This document shows positions 35,031-47,610 of a DNA stretch of 64,000 nt, piece after piece; position 1 is the first letter of the stretch; each line of letters opens with the position of its first letter. Origin of the DNA: Embiotoca jacksoni (taxonomy: Eukaryota > Chordata > Actinopteri > Embiotocidae); contig JAKOON010000011.1 in assembly GCA_022577435.1 (NCBI GenBank), forward strand, positions 11,831,198 to 11,895,197. The letters are read 5' to 3'. The notes beneath the pieces were generated by a model. The model ran no database searches, was not told the DNA's origin, and saw nothing but the letters and a program-made list of their open reading frames with translations. Made by a program: the position numbers and the translations under genes.

Positions 35031-36594
35031 TCGGAGTGAACGAATACAAGATTTCACTGCCAAGAGCAAGAGCAAAGGTAAGAAACGCGAGAGATGTCAG
35101 TCTTGACCCCATTGTGATGTCATCATATTGAAAGGGGGGCGAGACATTGTGTAGTAAAAGGAACAACTCTCTTAGCAAGAAGACAAACCCCCAACCGCTG
35201 GAAGACAAAAAAAAACCTCTCTTTTAACAGGAAGAAAATAATTAATTAAATTCACGACAGCGCTCAGGGCTATTCAAACGAATAAAACAGACCTCTTCGC
35301 TACGTCCTGGCGAATTGATGTGACAGAGTAGACTGACAATAACACAGATGTGCTGCGTGTCGTTCCTTGAAATTCCAAGGTTAAATTTAATCTTGCTTTT
35401 AGATCGTGAGATGAATCTGTATGGATGTGGAGGAGGGCGGAGGGGGGGAGGAAGTGGAGGTCGCTCAGGGCTCTGACACTTTGCCCCTGGAAGACAACGG
35501 AGCCCCTTTGGTATTTAATTTGATCATTATTTCTGACAACACCACCTTGACTGATCTCACAGAGCTGCGGCCGTGACGCCGCTGAGGTGGTGTGTTTAAA
35601 ATCATCCTGCTCAGACTCTCATTCAGTACTTGACCGATCTCCTACATACACTCACAGTGCACTTTATGGGATGCTTTACTCTGGAATTTGTGCAGCGTGC
35701 ATCCAAAAATGTTCCTGCTTGTCAAGATAAAGCAGTATCTAATCACAACAGCATGTAAATGCAATAAAAATTAATGGATAAGTGATTTTGGTGAATGTAA
35801 CGGCTCCACGGTATTGTCTCTTTTCATTAAGCTTCTCTTTCAAATGAATCTACAACATTTCGTAATTATTCCCAAACGAGCCGTTCTAAAAAAAAAATAC
35901 CAGCCAAAAGAACAGAACGCACGGAGTTAGTTGTCTCTCAGTTATTAAAAATTCAGAGTTTTCACTGCCTGGAAGTTTAAAATAATCTACTTTTATAAAG
36001 CTTCACTCGCGGCCGATGGAGCCGATTAGTGCCTCAAGCGCCGGTCCAACGGCGGTCGAGTCTTTTCTCGCCTGATTCTGCAGTTCAATTCCCGTCTAAT
36101 TATATTTTCTGATGAGAAATCACGCTTTAGATTTTCTCTGAGGGTCCCCGTCATGAAGTTCAAAGGAGACAAACTGTGAATCAGACCTGACTTGCCTGGC
36201 GATCTGTTCATTAAAGTGATGAAACAGGAAGACGTTTGGAATACATTTTCAAACCACATGAACGACTTCTGTTGTTCCATCTGTCCAGCTTTCTGTTCTC
36301 ATTAAAGCACTCGCTGTGGAAATACAAATGATGGAGGATTTACCACAAGGATTTAACAATGAGGCTTTTATTTCAGAGATAAATACTCAAAAGCAGATTT
36401 CCATTGTTAGTGCGCGACCATCGAATCTGTCAGTTTAATCAGCCAGCGCGAGTTTGCTATTTCTAGATTCGTGGACTGGCTGAAAATACTTTACCCAACT
36501 TTTTGTTTGTTGTTTCTGCCACCATGATGAGTAATGTTTGTTCAGTTTCTTGTTATGAAGGGAGAACTTTAGAATAAAGGGAGAACTTTATAAT
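35031..36594. other. Intergenic DNA, nothing recognised
   Basis: Balanced composition and no gene resemblance. A short duplication GGGAGAACTTTA occurs at 36560-36592. Confidence 0.5.
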
Positions 36595-36712
36595 CTCCAT
36601 CCATCCATTATCTATACCCGCTTCATCCTAAACGGGGTGACAGTGGGGCGTAGCCTATCCTCGCTAACATTGGGCAAAAGGGTGTACACCCTGGACAGGT
36701 CGCCAGTACTTA
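36595..36712 (+). repeat. Teleost interspersed repeat (CCATCCATTATCTATACCCG type)
   Basis: The order CATCCATCCATTATCTATACC, CGCTTCATCC, GGCGTAGCCTATCC, ACATTGGGCAAAAGGGTGTA, CACCCTGGACAGGTCGCCAG is a widely seen fish repeat tail. The copy is truncated at both sides. Confidence 0.7.
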
Positions 36713-36889
36713 AGTACTAACAAAATATTGTTCTTCTTTTATTGGAAAAAACATAAATATGATGATAAAAAATATTTGGTCTAATATAACGGGAAAATAT
36801 TTGAATTTTTTAACCTCATTAAAACATGAAAAGTGTCTCCCTGTTTAAAGAGAGACCAGAAAAGTAGGAAGTACGATCAAAGACGTCAG

Positions 36890-37770
36890 AGTCTGTTTCT
36901 GTTGAACGCAGCACCGTGACGCACACGGAGCAGGAGGATGCATCAACCTTCATGAGGACGTATTCCAAGATCAACATCAGCACCCGAGTTCCACATGTTT
37001 TTGTGACGACTGGTAAGTGAACATTTGTGATTTCACCACAGACCTGAAACTGGAACGGAGAAACGTCACATTTTAGGAAACAAAAATCTTCAACACGCCC
37101 AATTACAGCCAAGTGTTCCTGAGCCCATGCAGTGATTTCCACTACAGAATAATAACTTTTTTTTTAAAGCAGTGCTGCCTGAGGACTCAAAAATCACAGC
37201 CATCCAAAAAAAATAGTTTTGGCCTTGTCCATTGAATTAGATCTTCAACGCGCTGTGAGCAGGCGTTTTATCATATTGGAGAACCCTGTTGCCATGGCGC
37301 CACAGTTAAGGTGGTTTGCAGCGAATGTTTTCCCTCAGATGGTCCCAGTAGAACTCGGTGTTGACTGTCTGACCCTGGGGGGACGAATTCACGGTGACAC
37401 AACCCCGCTGACGTCAAAGAGAACCCACCTGGTGTCTCCTGACCTGACACGTCTTCTTCAGTTGTGGACGGTGAAGCTCCGCCTCCTCTTGAAACGTTGA
37501 ACGTCACTCAGAACACCTCGTCTGAGTGACATCGTCGCTTCATCGCCGCAGACTTTCTGAAGCATTTCTAGGGTCTCTTGACCATTTCCAGAGTATTGAC
37601 CCCAAAATCTGATGTTTCTCTGCTCCAGTTTCAGGTCCGCGGTGCAATCACAAATGTTCACGTACCGGCGGTCACGTTAACGTGGGGAACTCAGGAGCTG
37701 ATGTCGATCAAGAGACGACACTCGGAACACTTCATCGTGAAGGTTGTTGCTTCCTCTCTGAACTCTTTGC
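36890..37770 (-). mobile_element. Mariner-derived element, copy 3, without the nested insertion
   Basis: Has the same inverted termini and minus-strand transposase remnants as copy 2: QETLEMLQKVCGDEAT near 37530-37580, then HREFVPPGSDSQH and the region of GPSEG (37290-37390). In place of the nested block it reads straight from CAGTTAAGGTGGTTT to CTCAGATGGTCCCAGTAGAA (37303-37355). Frames are broken. Confidence 0.75.
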
Positions 37771-37849
37771 ATATATTTTGCACGATACGTTACTGCTCTT
37801 TATTTGTTTCAGAGAACAATGAACTTGTGACAGAAATGTTTGCTGCAGG

Positions 37850-38020
37850 CGGCTCATTTCTGCGTTTCCTTTCTACCCGATATACTAAGTTTAGTGCGAC
37901 TCCTCGTTTCCTTGAATCTCTGCAACTGAGGTTGAGATTTAACTTCAGCCTGACCCACAGAGACACATTCATGGAAACACAGCAGGCTGAAGCAAAGCTG
38001 AATGCCCTAAAAGATTAGTT
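37850..38020 (+). repeat. Unnamed interspersed repeat, copy 1 (TTTAGTGCGACTCCTCGTTT)
   Basis: Shares TTTAGTGCGACTCCTCGTTT and, further on, TTCATGGAA.CACAGCAG...GAA..AAAGCTGAAT with the copy at 58455-58565. The first part occurs inverted at 40025-40075. Confidence 0.7.
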
Positions 38021-38961
38021 TGTCGAGCTTGAATCTGTGTGAGATTTAAAAATGTGCTCTGCAGGTTTTGCCTCGGAGGCATTTGACTGTTTAATGCTTT
38101 GTGTGTTTAAACGTTGTCTTCGGAGACGAGGGCGCTGTAAGACTGTTTTCTGGTTACAGTACAAGTGTTGTGGCTGCAGAGATATAAATAACTTCGGCGT
38201 TCGGAGTGTGGAACTGGGGCAGCCAGACAGTAGCGCTACTTTAATCCGGTTTGGGATTAAACTACATCATAATTTACTCAGAGGTGAGACGAAGAAGTGC
38301 CGCGTCGCGGAGGTCCGATGCTCTGACATCAGCTCGAAGTGACAGATTACTTCGGAGGGTTCAGTCTTAGTTTTGACTTTGCGTTGTCGAGTTTTTTTTT
38401 CGCGGCGCCTGCAGGCCGGCGTCGGCGGCACGCAGAGCGTAGCGTCGGCTGGTCGGTCAGGGCGGGTGAAACGATCCTTCGGGTTTAATGTCTGCCAGGA
38501 TTTTAAAGTGTCTACCCAGCTGGAGGGGGAATAACTTCACACTATGACTAGGCAGCCGGGAGGAGGAGGAGGAGGAAGAGAGGGGGGGCTCCGGCAAAAA
38601 ATAGAAAAGAGGGGACGAATTCAAGGACGAAACGGCAGAAAGAGGAGGGAGATCGTCACATCGTTGCACATTCACACTTCTTCCCCAGATTAAATCTGAC
38701 TTGTCACTCTTCGTCGCACTGGACGGACGGTTGCGTTCCAAAAAAAACACAACACCTGTACCTGCTTGTGAATTATTGAACCGGGTGCTTTTGAAAAGGT
38801 ACGAAAGCCGAAATCGAAAATGTCAGCTCTGCATCAGAGATGGAGGCGCCATCTTCTTCACAATGATTTCACAGCCTTTTTAAAGTCTCCTTCATCAGCG
38901 ACTGGTGCCAGCAGGAAGTGTGGGAGGATCCAGAGCCGAGCCGAGCCGAGCACATTGATGC

Positions 38962-38967
<6 letters not shown>

Positions 38968-39014
<47 letters not shown>
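38968..39014. repeat. (CA)n microsatellite
   Basis: An uninterrupted CA array. Overlapping cysteine/valine frames are artefacts. Confidence 0.95.
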
Positions 39015-39016
<2 letters not shown>

Positions 39017-39573
39017 TCCCCTTTGCTTTTTTTCTTACGCAATCCCACACAGCAGAAGAAGACAGGCTGGCCAAGATCAAACGAGACCCTCGTCAACAAC
39101 CTCATCCTCTCCACTTCCAACGATCCGCACCTCCTGTGAAGCCACTTCAAAGTTCCCGGAGTTGCAGTCACATCTCAAATAAGGTCTGCCGGCAAAAAGA
39201 GTCTGTGATGTGAATTCCCCCCCACCCGCTCCCCCGAAAATGGGAGAGCACTTTTTTTTTTTTTTTTTTGGTAATCAAGCATCATCTCGATCTCAGCGCT
39301 GATACCTTTTCACATCGAGCTCACGGGAGCTGCGATCTGACTTCTGTTCAACAACACATTTTTTGTAAAAGACCAAAGGCTTCTCAATCCTGTTACAACG
39401 ATAAAAAAAATCCTTTCAGTCTGGAAATTAAGCTAGAAAAAAAAATTGGATAATGACAATAATGGAAAAAGCAGCTTTAATACTCATGTAATTCCTTTGT
39501 TTGAGGAGCTGCAAGGTACTAATCTGTGATCTGCCGACAGCTCGCAGATAAACAGAATTAGCATGCAAATGGT

Positions 39574-39576
<3 letters not shown>

Positions 39577-39620
<44 letters not shown>
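39577..39620. repeat. (GT)n microsatellite
   Basis: An uninterrupted GT array next to GTGAGAGGGTGC. Confidence 0.95.
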
Positions 39621-39621
<1 letters not shown>

Positions 39622-41467
39622 TGTGAGAGGGTGCAGGAATCGCTGCGTTTGCACCATTTACGTTCATCTCTGCAGAGCCGCGTTAATCACAAAGGCACGT
39701 TTCCAGATCAAAAGCTGCAGTTTAAATCTAGAAATGTGAAACTTCAAATTGTGAAAAACGTAAATGTTCCCTTCTCTTACCGCTCTACATGAAATGTAGG
39801 GAGGAGATCAAGGGAGGTCGGATCGAACAAATCAAGGTCTTCCACCGAAGAGGGTTTCTTCAAATGAAATGAATTACAACCCGAATTCTTCAAACGATAC
39901 GAAACACTTCCCGTTAACACGCCAGAACCACCGAAATATTCTGTTCACCGGTGGAATTTGCAGCGAGAAATTTGCCACGCAAATGCTACGTTTTCCGGCG
40001 ACGACCATAAAACAACAACTCTTCGCTCCCGTTGTAGAGAGTTCAGGGAAACGAGGAGTCGCAGTAAACGGAGTGTATCGGGGTGAGAAGCTCGAGCTCT
40101 CTGCAGCTTTTAATCAGTTTAAAACTTCAGTCTGACTTAAAGGAAATATGGAAATTAGACATTTTACCGACGGCATTAAGGAACTCTAACAAAAACAACC
40201 TGAAAACCCCCCAAAAAAGACGTGAATTCCTGTAAAAATGACGACACAAACACTGAAAACAACAACAACAAAAAAAATGTCTGTCTAACTGGTGGAATTT
40301 GCTTATTTCGTGCAAAACTTATCTTAAAATAGATTCAGATTTCAGCCTGTGCATTTTATACGAGCAACAAATTGTCCGAAATTTCAGCTGAACTCGCCTA
40401 AAACAGGATAAGGAGCCGTCCGACTTGTTTGTTGCCAGCTTGAAGCAGAAAAAAATAGATGAAATACTTTGCTGCTGCTGGACCGGACGTATTTTGGACA
40501 AATTAGCTTTAATCACCAATAAATTATAGAATGAAAGATTATGACTCTTTCAAAAAAAAAAAAAATCCATTTTTGCAGGCCTTTCATTTCACTCTGCGCT
40601 GGTTGCCGTGACAGCGTGATAAACGAGGGCCGGCGTCCTCTCGGTAACGCAGGGACAAGGAGGAGGCGGAGGATGATTAATGGCGTTTCCATCAGATGTT
40701 GCATCACATTATTGCGGCCTCACGGGGAGGTATGAGCCTTGATCTTTACGTCGGGGTATTTGAAGTCCTCGGAAAGTTTTGACGGGGGTGGGAGGGGGAG
40801 CGCGTTGGTGCCAGCGATTCATCTGGGCGGTTCGGTCGGCGTGAGGGTGGGAGGGCGGAGGGGGGAGGGGGGCGGAGGGATGTCTGCTATATTGTCTCTG
40901 ACTCGGTGTCTCCACAGTTAATTAAAGGGGTATTAACTTACAGCTTTATGTAAATGATATAAAAGAGAAGCAGACGAAGCGCAGGCTCACAAAGACATGT
41001 CCTTCCATATCGATAATGCCATCGATCTGCCCACTCGGCCCCCGAAGACAGGCCGAGCGGCTCAGAGGTGTGAGGCTGCGTTTAAAGTTACCCCTTACTC
41101 TGAAGAGCGTTCGGCCTGGCCGGCTTCCCCTCCCTCATAAATGGAGTGGAGACAAGCAGATGAAGAAGTAGAACAAATCCTCCCACACTCGGCTGATTGT
41201 GAGGGCGAAGCGTGACGAGTCCTCTCGCCGCCGACAGCTGTCGTATCTGTCAGCGAACAATCTGCGCAGTGAAGAGACGCGAGGACTGAGTCACTTCACT
41301 GGGAAGGAATACGGAAATTCAGTCAACAATTTGTTCATCATTTGTGTGGCCTTTAACCAGGTGTTTCAGTTGCTAACCGACGCCGAGACGGGAGGCGTGA
41401 GGGGACACTATGTCCCGCCCACCTGTACCGGAAACCTGACTACAGCCCAGAACTGTCAATCAAACGA
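39622..41467. other. Intergenic DNA with an inverted repeat fragment, no gene
   Basis: Contains the inverted fragment of the 37850 repeat at 40025-40075 and a G-rich stretch GGCGGAGGGGGGAGGGGGGC at about 40854-40873. No protein resemblance in any frame. Confidence 0.5.
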
Positions 41468-41788
41468 GCCACGCCACCAAACATAGCTGTGTTTGAGTCC
41501 TAATATCTAATGAATGCTGGAATTATTTTCAGAAGGAACCACCAGAACACTGATCAGAAGGAGGGAATTTATCTAATGATGCCATAATGACTTGTGGAAA
41601 ACATTTACTGACTTTGTATTTCAGGAGAGAACTTGATGCTTTTTGAATGGGAGTCTATTGGAGCCAGCGGGGTGTTTTTTGGAGCCAGCCCCTAGTGGGC
41701 CTCAGTGGTATTGCAGTTTAACGCACTTCTGCATTGGCCTTAACTTTTTAGACCCAGATACTACGAACATTTTTACATACAGGTAATG
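41468..41788 (+). repeat. Interspersed repeat, copy B of three
   Basis: Same family and strand as 14455-14720 and 51176-51492. It is the fullest copy, starting with CCTAATATCTAATGAATGCT and including GAATGGGAGTCTATTGGAGC and CCAGCCCCTAGTGGGCCTCA. Confidence 0.75.
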
Positions 41789-41789
41789 A

Positions 41790-43150
41790 TTCAAACACGT
41801 ACCTCTTCTCCTACCAGGCATGCACAAAGTAAATAAGGGCAAAATAACCACAAACAATATGCGATCACGATTTTACGATGCACGTTGTTTAAATTTAGCA
41901 TGCCAACACGATAACACTTGCTACAAAAGTGCAGGTGAGGCTGATGGGAACGTCATTAGTTCTGCAGGGATTCGGTCAAATGTTCAGGATTTCATCTTCA
42001 GTAAACCATGACCGTATCTGCAACAAATGTCTCGACAATCATCCTGACAGTTGTTGAGGCAGTTCCCTGGAAATATTTCAGTTTGCCCCACGCCGCTACA
42101 CGTGGCTGCAAAATGTTGAGAAATGCTGCTTTCAGTTTTTTAAGGAACCTCCGGCGCTTCTCATTCGTCCGGCGAGGGAAGTGCCCGGCACGCACCGGGC
42201 GGACGGTGCGGGGAAAACCCCTGCACAGATGGTCAGTCAGCCGCAGAGCTGAAAACGCAAGCGCATGAAAACCTCAGGAGATATCGGGCTTTCCGGTTCA
42301 GCTGACCTGCATGTGCTCAGAGCGTGGAAGGAAGCAGAGACAAAGGACCCGAGCCGGCTTCACACTCTGTCCACCCGGCAGACTGTGGTGACCGAGCAGC
42401 CGTGGGGCTAGCGTCCAGAGTGAAACGCCGATCCAACGCGTAAATTAATGCTTGGTGACAGACTGGATTTATTTGCTGAGAGCGTTCGAGGCCGGAATAA
42501 ATCTATGTGGGACAAATGCGGTGCGAGGCTGCCTGAATAAATGGTGACAGAGACTGAGAGCACATTGTTTGTATCAGGACGCGCTGCCTGAAGGTCACCG
42601 CCACACGTTTTCATATCTGGTTTTCGATTTTAAACGGGGAGAAGTCAGACCCCCCCCCCCCGAAACGCAAAACCGAGGCCGCTCGCACAGCCGCCGTGCG
42701 GTCACGTCCTTCCCTTTAGGCCTCATTAAATGCATAACCTCTCGCTTGTCCGTCGACAGAAACGCAGCGCGATGCTGAGCGTCAGTGACGAGCGTCGAGA
42801 GCGTTTCCTCTCCCGACTATCTGAAGGAGAAAACTTCTTTACTCAGCAGTTCAGGAGGAAATACTGAGTAAATGTGCAGATTATTTCTTTAATTGAAGCT
42901 TTTCTGTCTGTTAAATGTCCGAAAATGAAGACGAACTGGTAGCAGTCGTGTTCTGACAGTTCGTCGTGTGTCGACCTTCAGGTTAGTTTTCGGGAACGTT
43001 GTTTTCTTTCCTTCCGGCAGAACGTAAAAAAGAGAAAAATAAGAGAAGTTGCTAAAAAATATTAATACGCTCATCCAAATCATACGTACACGAATATCTG
43101 CTGCGTGTTTCCAATCAGCTCGGGACAGGCGCTGCATTTACATGCTTCCG
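41790..43150. other. Intergenic DNA, nothing recognised
   Basis: A GC-rich patch at 42145-42250 (CGGCGCTTCTCATTCGTCCG, GGCACGCACCGGGCGGACGG) stands out but has no reading frame or splice structure I can defend. Confidence 0.45.
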
Positions 43151-43930
43151 TTTAATGCGATTTCTCGGGAACGCCTCGAGGGAAATTCTTCATATTTGGC
43201 ACAAACGTTCACTAGGACACAACGATAAACTCATTCGATTTTGGGGGTTTCAAAGGTTAAAGGTCCAAAGTCACCTAACAAAACACATTTTAAGTCCATA
43301 ACTCAAGAATTCATACTCCAATTACAAACAACTTTCACACAAATTTCTAACAGGATACAATTATTAAGTGATGACATTTTATATCCAAAAGGTGAATTGA
43401 TGACACTAATCTTGATTGAATTTCTTCATATTTGGCACAAACGTTCCCTTTCTCCCGACGGTAAACTGATTTGAGTTTGGTGGTTCAAAGGTCAAAGGTC
43501 AAAAGTCACAGTGATCTAAATAAATTGAGTCCTTACCTCAACTCAAGAATTCATACGCGAAATACGACCAAATTTCACGCGAATGTCTAACAGGATAAAA
43601 TGATGAAGTGATGACATTTTATATCCATAAGCTCACAGGTCAACTTCACTGTAACATCATAATGTTTCTGTCCATTATTCAGCACCATAACTGATACAAC
43701 TGTGACCATATTTCACATTTGGTCAGATGCTGAATTGTTGACATATTCTTAATAGAATTTCTTCGGACCAAACGTTCACTCGGTACCAAAAAGAAACTGA
43801 TTGGATTTTGAGGGTGAAAGGTTACAGTAATGTAATGTCCTTCCATTATCTTGAAAGTGATATTTCAAGAATGCATCTTTTTCTTCAAATTTGGCACAAA
43901 CGTTCATTTGGTCCCAGTTGAACAACATCC
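43150..43930 (+). repeat. Nuclear-receptor-motif repeat family, locus 3
   Basis: Four degenerate units are marked by TTTGGCACAAACGTTC (near 43195, 43432, 43758 and 43893). A perfect DR1 element AGGTCAAAGGTCA lies at 43489-43501. Unit spacing is irregular (about 130-330 bp). Confidence 0.75.
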
Positions 43931-45125
43931 GCAAAAATACAATCGTAGCTCCCATTGACTTCTATCGGTTTCCCCCCAAAAAATACCACAAATTTCTGAC
44001 CCGTATATAGAAAAATAGAGAAACAACCTCTCTTGGTTTAAGTCCTCATCAACATGCATCAGGCTCCACAGTTTAAACTACTAGCAAAAGTATTGCCAGG
44101 AGCACATGCAGAGCTGCAACATTCAGTCCGTTAATCAATTAGTCGGCTGACTCCAAATGAACAGAAATATATCTATCTTCATGTTCAATGAATCACTATG
44201 AAGTGTATTTTAATACAAAACTCTCAAACTGAAGGAGATCAAAATCTTCACTTTCTTTTGCTTCCATTATAATTATTCAGTAATTTAAGCCACCTTTTTT
44301 TTCTGATATTTCTCATACCAAAGGGATTAATTAATGTAGAAAACGCCACAGACAGTAACACGGCTCTTTAATCTCATTTCAGTTTGATGAGGAGCAGTTA
44401 TTGATTCAAACCCTCTGACAGCCATTTCCACTATTGACCAGGCTGCTGTCATGTCCTTCTCGGTTCGCATTAATGGGTAATGCAGCACCTTCTCTTAAAT
44501 ACAGGCTGGAGGATGTAAAGGCACGCTCCGAAAATGAAAGCAGGAAGATGGGAGGATTTTTTTTCTCCTTTTGATTCGATGTATTTATGTGCAGGATGGA
44601 TGTCAGCTGGCGTTCATGTTTGATCATGTGTGACAGTTTTCTAACTCCCCTGAAAACGAAACACTGGAAGAGCCGGACGATGCTGTCAAAACACGGCAAA
44701 CTGTGGATACAATTTCAGGGTGAAAAAAAAACCAGTAGCGCTCAGCTGTCAGGTGTTGGTTTGAGTGGAGAGAAATTAGGACTCATTAGTGTGGAGTGAA
44801 AACGGCGGTGACGCTGAAAACTGAAACGCTGTCGTGTGAAAGTGAAGAAGACCCGGCAAGCGAGTGAGTCACGCCGCCAGCTTCTCTCTCTCCCACACGG
44901 AGATGTTTGTGTTCGATGCCATGAAATGAAAATGAAATCAGTGTCCAGCTTTGCTGTGGCTTTCATCCCCTCACTTAAATTTTTTTACATTTTGCCCCCA
45001 TGAGAACAGATTGTCCTCTGCTCGCTGAGCGTCACCGCGTCTGATGGCTGACGGACATTTTTGGAAAAATGTGCTGCAGATCTGAGGTTTTAGATCAGCT
45101 TTTTATTTCTGGGCTGTAAATAAGT
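43931..45125. other. Intergenic DNA, nothing recognised
   Basis: Mixed AT-leaning sequence. No open frame resembles a known protein and no repeat family is clear. Confidence 0.5.
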
Positions 45126-45129
45126 GGCC

Positions 45130-45455
45130 ACCAACAGTGACATCACCCGTTCGTCTGTGAACGGCCGTTATGAGGCCTCGAGTTCGGAGTTTGTCCCTCG
45201 CCATCTTGCCTGTTCGTAGTGTTTTGGAGCAGGAAGTGACCATATTTGGACGAGCTGGTGAGGAGCTGGCGGTGGATCCGACTCTATCTGATTGGAAACC
45301 CGACGATACTACGTCAGGTTCTCAGTCAACTCCTCCCCAGCTCGTCCACGTATGGTCACTTCTGGTTCCAAAACAAAATGGCGACGGCCGAAATCTGAAC
45401 TCGAGGCTTCAGGACAGCAGCTCACAAACCAACGGTTGGTTGCCACTCAGTACAA
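45130..45455. mobile_element. Palindromic MITE-like element
   Basis: The left arm (45130-45265) and right arm (45335-45455) are imperfect inverted repeats. Both contain, in complement to each other, CCTCGAGTTC, TCGCCAT.TTG and GAAGTGACCATA..TGGACGAGCTGG. No coding capacity. Single arms of the same type occur near 27910-27970 and 56725-56820. Confidence 0.65.
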
Positions 45456-45944
45456 ACCTTCTCCGATGCTTCTGTAACTGAACCCAAGTTTCATGTGCAT
45501 CTGCCCCCTAGCTCCTTTAAATTAAATGCGACTGTCAGAGAAAGTCATCACTCTTTGACAACCTCCGACTTAGTGGAGGCCACGGGAGGAATTCTCATTA
45601 CAACGATTTCATTATAGCTATTTTATAACATGCGTGATTATCATTTGGAATTACATGTCCTCTTCCGAAGGTGAGTAAGTACGGTGAGATGACGGCAGGC
45701 TCAGACATGTAATTAAACCCGTATCTAATAATACATCTAATGAAGACAAATGGGGGGATTTGCAGAGTATGTAGACATGCATTACAACAGACATGGATTG
45801 TATCTCCATACATCACAGAGTCAAGAGAATGGACCTATTGCCTATTGCGTTTTTTTTTTTTAAACCACTTGTATGCCAAATTGCTTTCTGAAAATTCTCT
45901 TAAACCTCTTTATATTCGAACTATAGAACCAACAGACCAGGGGT

Positions 45945-46300
45945 CAGACTGTCAACACCGACTTCTACTGGGACCTTCTGAGGCATCTGTTATGGTTCGG
46001 ACTTCTTTTCTGCTTTGTAGTCTTCAGGTCAGTCTGGGTTTTGTGCCTCCTGTTTGATTTCTGAAATGATTCACCTCTGTCTGTCTTGTTTCACTTCCAG
46101 TCCTTTGCATGATTGTTTGCCCCGCCCCCTGATTAGTTTCACCTGTCCCTCATTGTCCTTCCCTTCCTGCTGTATTTAGTCTATGTGCTCTTATTCCTTC
46201 TTTGTCAATAAAGAGACGACACTTGAAATGCTTCCTCATGAAAGTTATTGCGTCCACCTGCTCCGTGTGCATCGCTGGGCTGCGTTCAACAGCAACAGCC
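45945..46300 (+). mobile_element. Mariner-derived element, copy 4, fragment with the nested insertion
   Basis: Begins in GGTCAGACTGTCAACACCGA and CTGGGACCTTCTGAGG, passes through the CCCCGCCCCCTGATTAGTTT block, then jumps to a terminal part AAGAGACGACACTTGAAATG. It joins the nested block directly to a mariner end, so internal sequence has been lost. Confidence 0.65.
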
Positions 46301-47100
46301 TTTTTGATCACCCCTCGTGTTGTGCTGTATAGTAACCAGACAGCCACAGTGCACTCAGACTGAGTAATGAGAAGGTCATATTAGTGTCAGTTTAAATAAA
46401 GCTCCTGTCCAATGAGACAAACCATTTTCCACACACTGAATTACACTCCCCGAAATCTGAATCTAATTCACTGATGTGAGCAGCTGGTTCAAGTCAAACC
46501 GTGACATAATAAAAATGAAAGTGACAAGTCTGAAAATGAAAATTGTCCTCTACTAATGTGCAATTTCTCTTACTTCAGTAGAAAGAGACGAAATGACTGT
46601 TAGTACATTTGCATGAGATGAAAGCAAAAATGAACTTTGCTTTTAAGATTGTGGTTTTGGTGCCAAGTGTAAATCTGACTAGTGGACTAAAATAAATAAT
46701 GTAGCGATAAACAGTTTAAGATACCGCACAACAGATGTTTGAATAAACAATGGGTGCATTTTAGCAGGATTTCTGTATTCGTGGCAGTCGGCGCTGTAGA
46801 CTTTATTAAACGTGTTTATCCATGGTATTATGTATAATCCCGACCACATTTACACAAGCCAAATCGCACAACCTCTACCACCGAATACAAACACATCTTC
46901 AGTAGAAATATAATCCCATAATCTCCATCCGGAGCTGATTGTCCAATAAGAATTCACTTCACAGAAAAAGAGATCAGACAAGAAACTTCTTGCAGGTCCA
47001 ACAACACTACAAATTAAAAGTCCAGTCAACTTAAAATTAGTGTAAAGCTAAATATTTAACATAAATTCATTTTATACTGCAAATTAACTATGAAATAACT
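46301..47100. other. Intergenic DNA, nothing recognised
   Basis: AT-rich and featureless by eye. Confidence 0.5.
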
Positions 47101-47610
47101 AGAATTACCACCTTGCGGTTGTATGCCTCTGATGTATTGACCTCGACCTCTGACCTTGGATCTCCAAAATCTACTCATTTGATCCTTAAATCCAAGTGTA
47201 TGTTTATGCCAAATTTGAAAAAGGTCCCTCAAGGCGTTCCCAAGTTATCGTGTTCACAAGTATGGGAACAATATCAGGTCACAATGGCCGTAACCTCTGA
47301 CCTTTGACGACCAAAGTCAAATTACTTTACCATTTTGTGCCAGATTTAAAGACATTCAGTGACAGTGGCCTTGACATTTGACCTGTGATCACTTAAAATC
47401 TACTCGCTTCATTCTTCTGTCCAAGTGAATGTTTGTGCCAAATTTGAAGAAGGTTCCTCAAGGCGTTCCTGCGATAACGTGCTCACAAGAATGGGAACGA
47501 GAGACGACAGTGACCTCCGACCTTTGACCTTCAAAAATCTAATCAGTTTATCCTCAACTCTTGATGAATGTTTCTGCCAAATTTTAAGAAATTGTTTTAT
47601 TTGTGGTTAA
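47100..47610 (-). repeat. Nuclear-receptor-motif repeat family, locus 4 (inverted)
   Basis: Three units on the minus strand are marked in plus sense by GCCAAATTTGA.GAAGGT.CC, TCAAGGCGTTCC and TGACCT..GACCTTTGAC. In complement 47511-47530 reads AGGTCAAAGGTCGGAGGTCA, three half-sites in series. Confidence 0.7.

Noticed and set aside
42145..42250. GC-rich patch as a possible exon
   Set aside because: No reading frame, start codon or splice pair could be defended.
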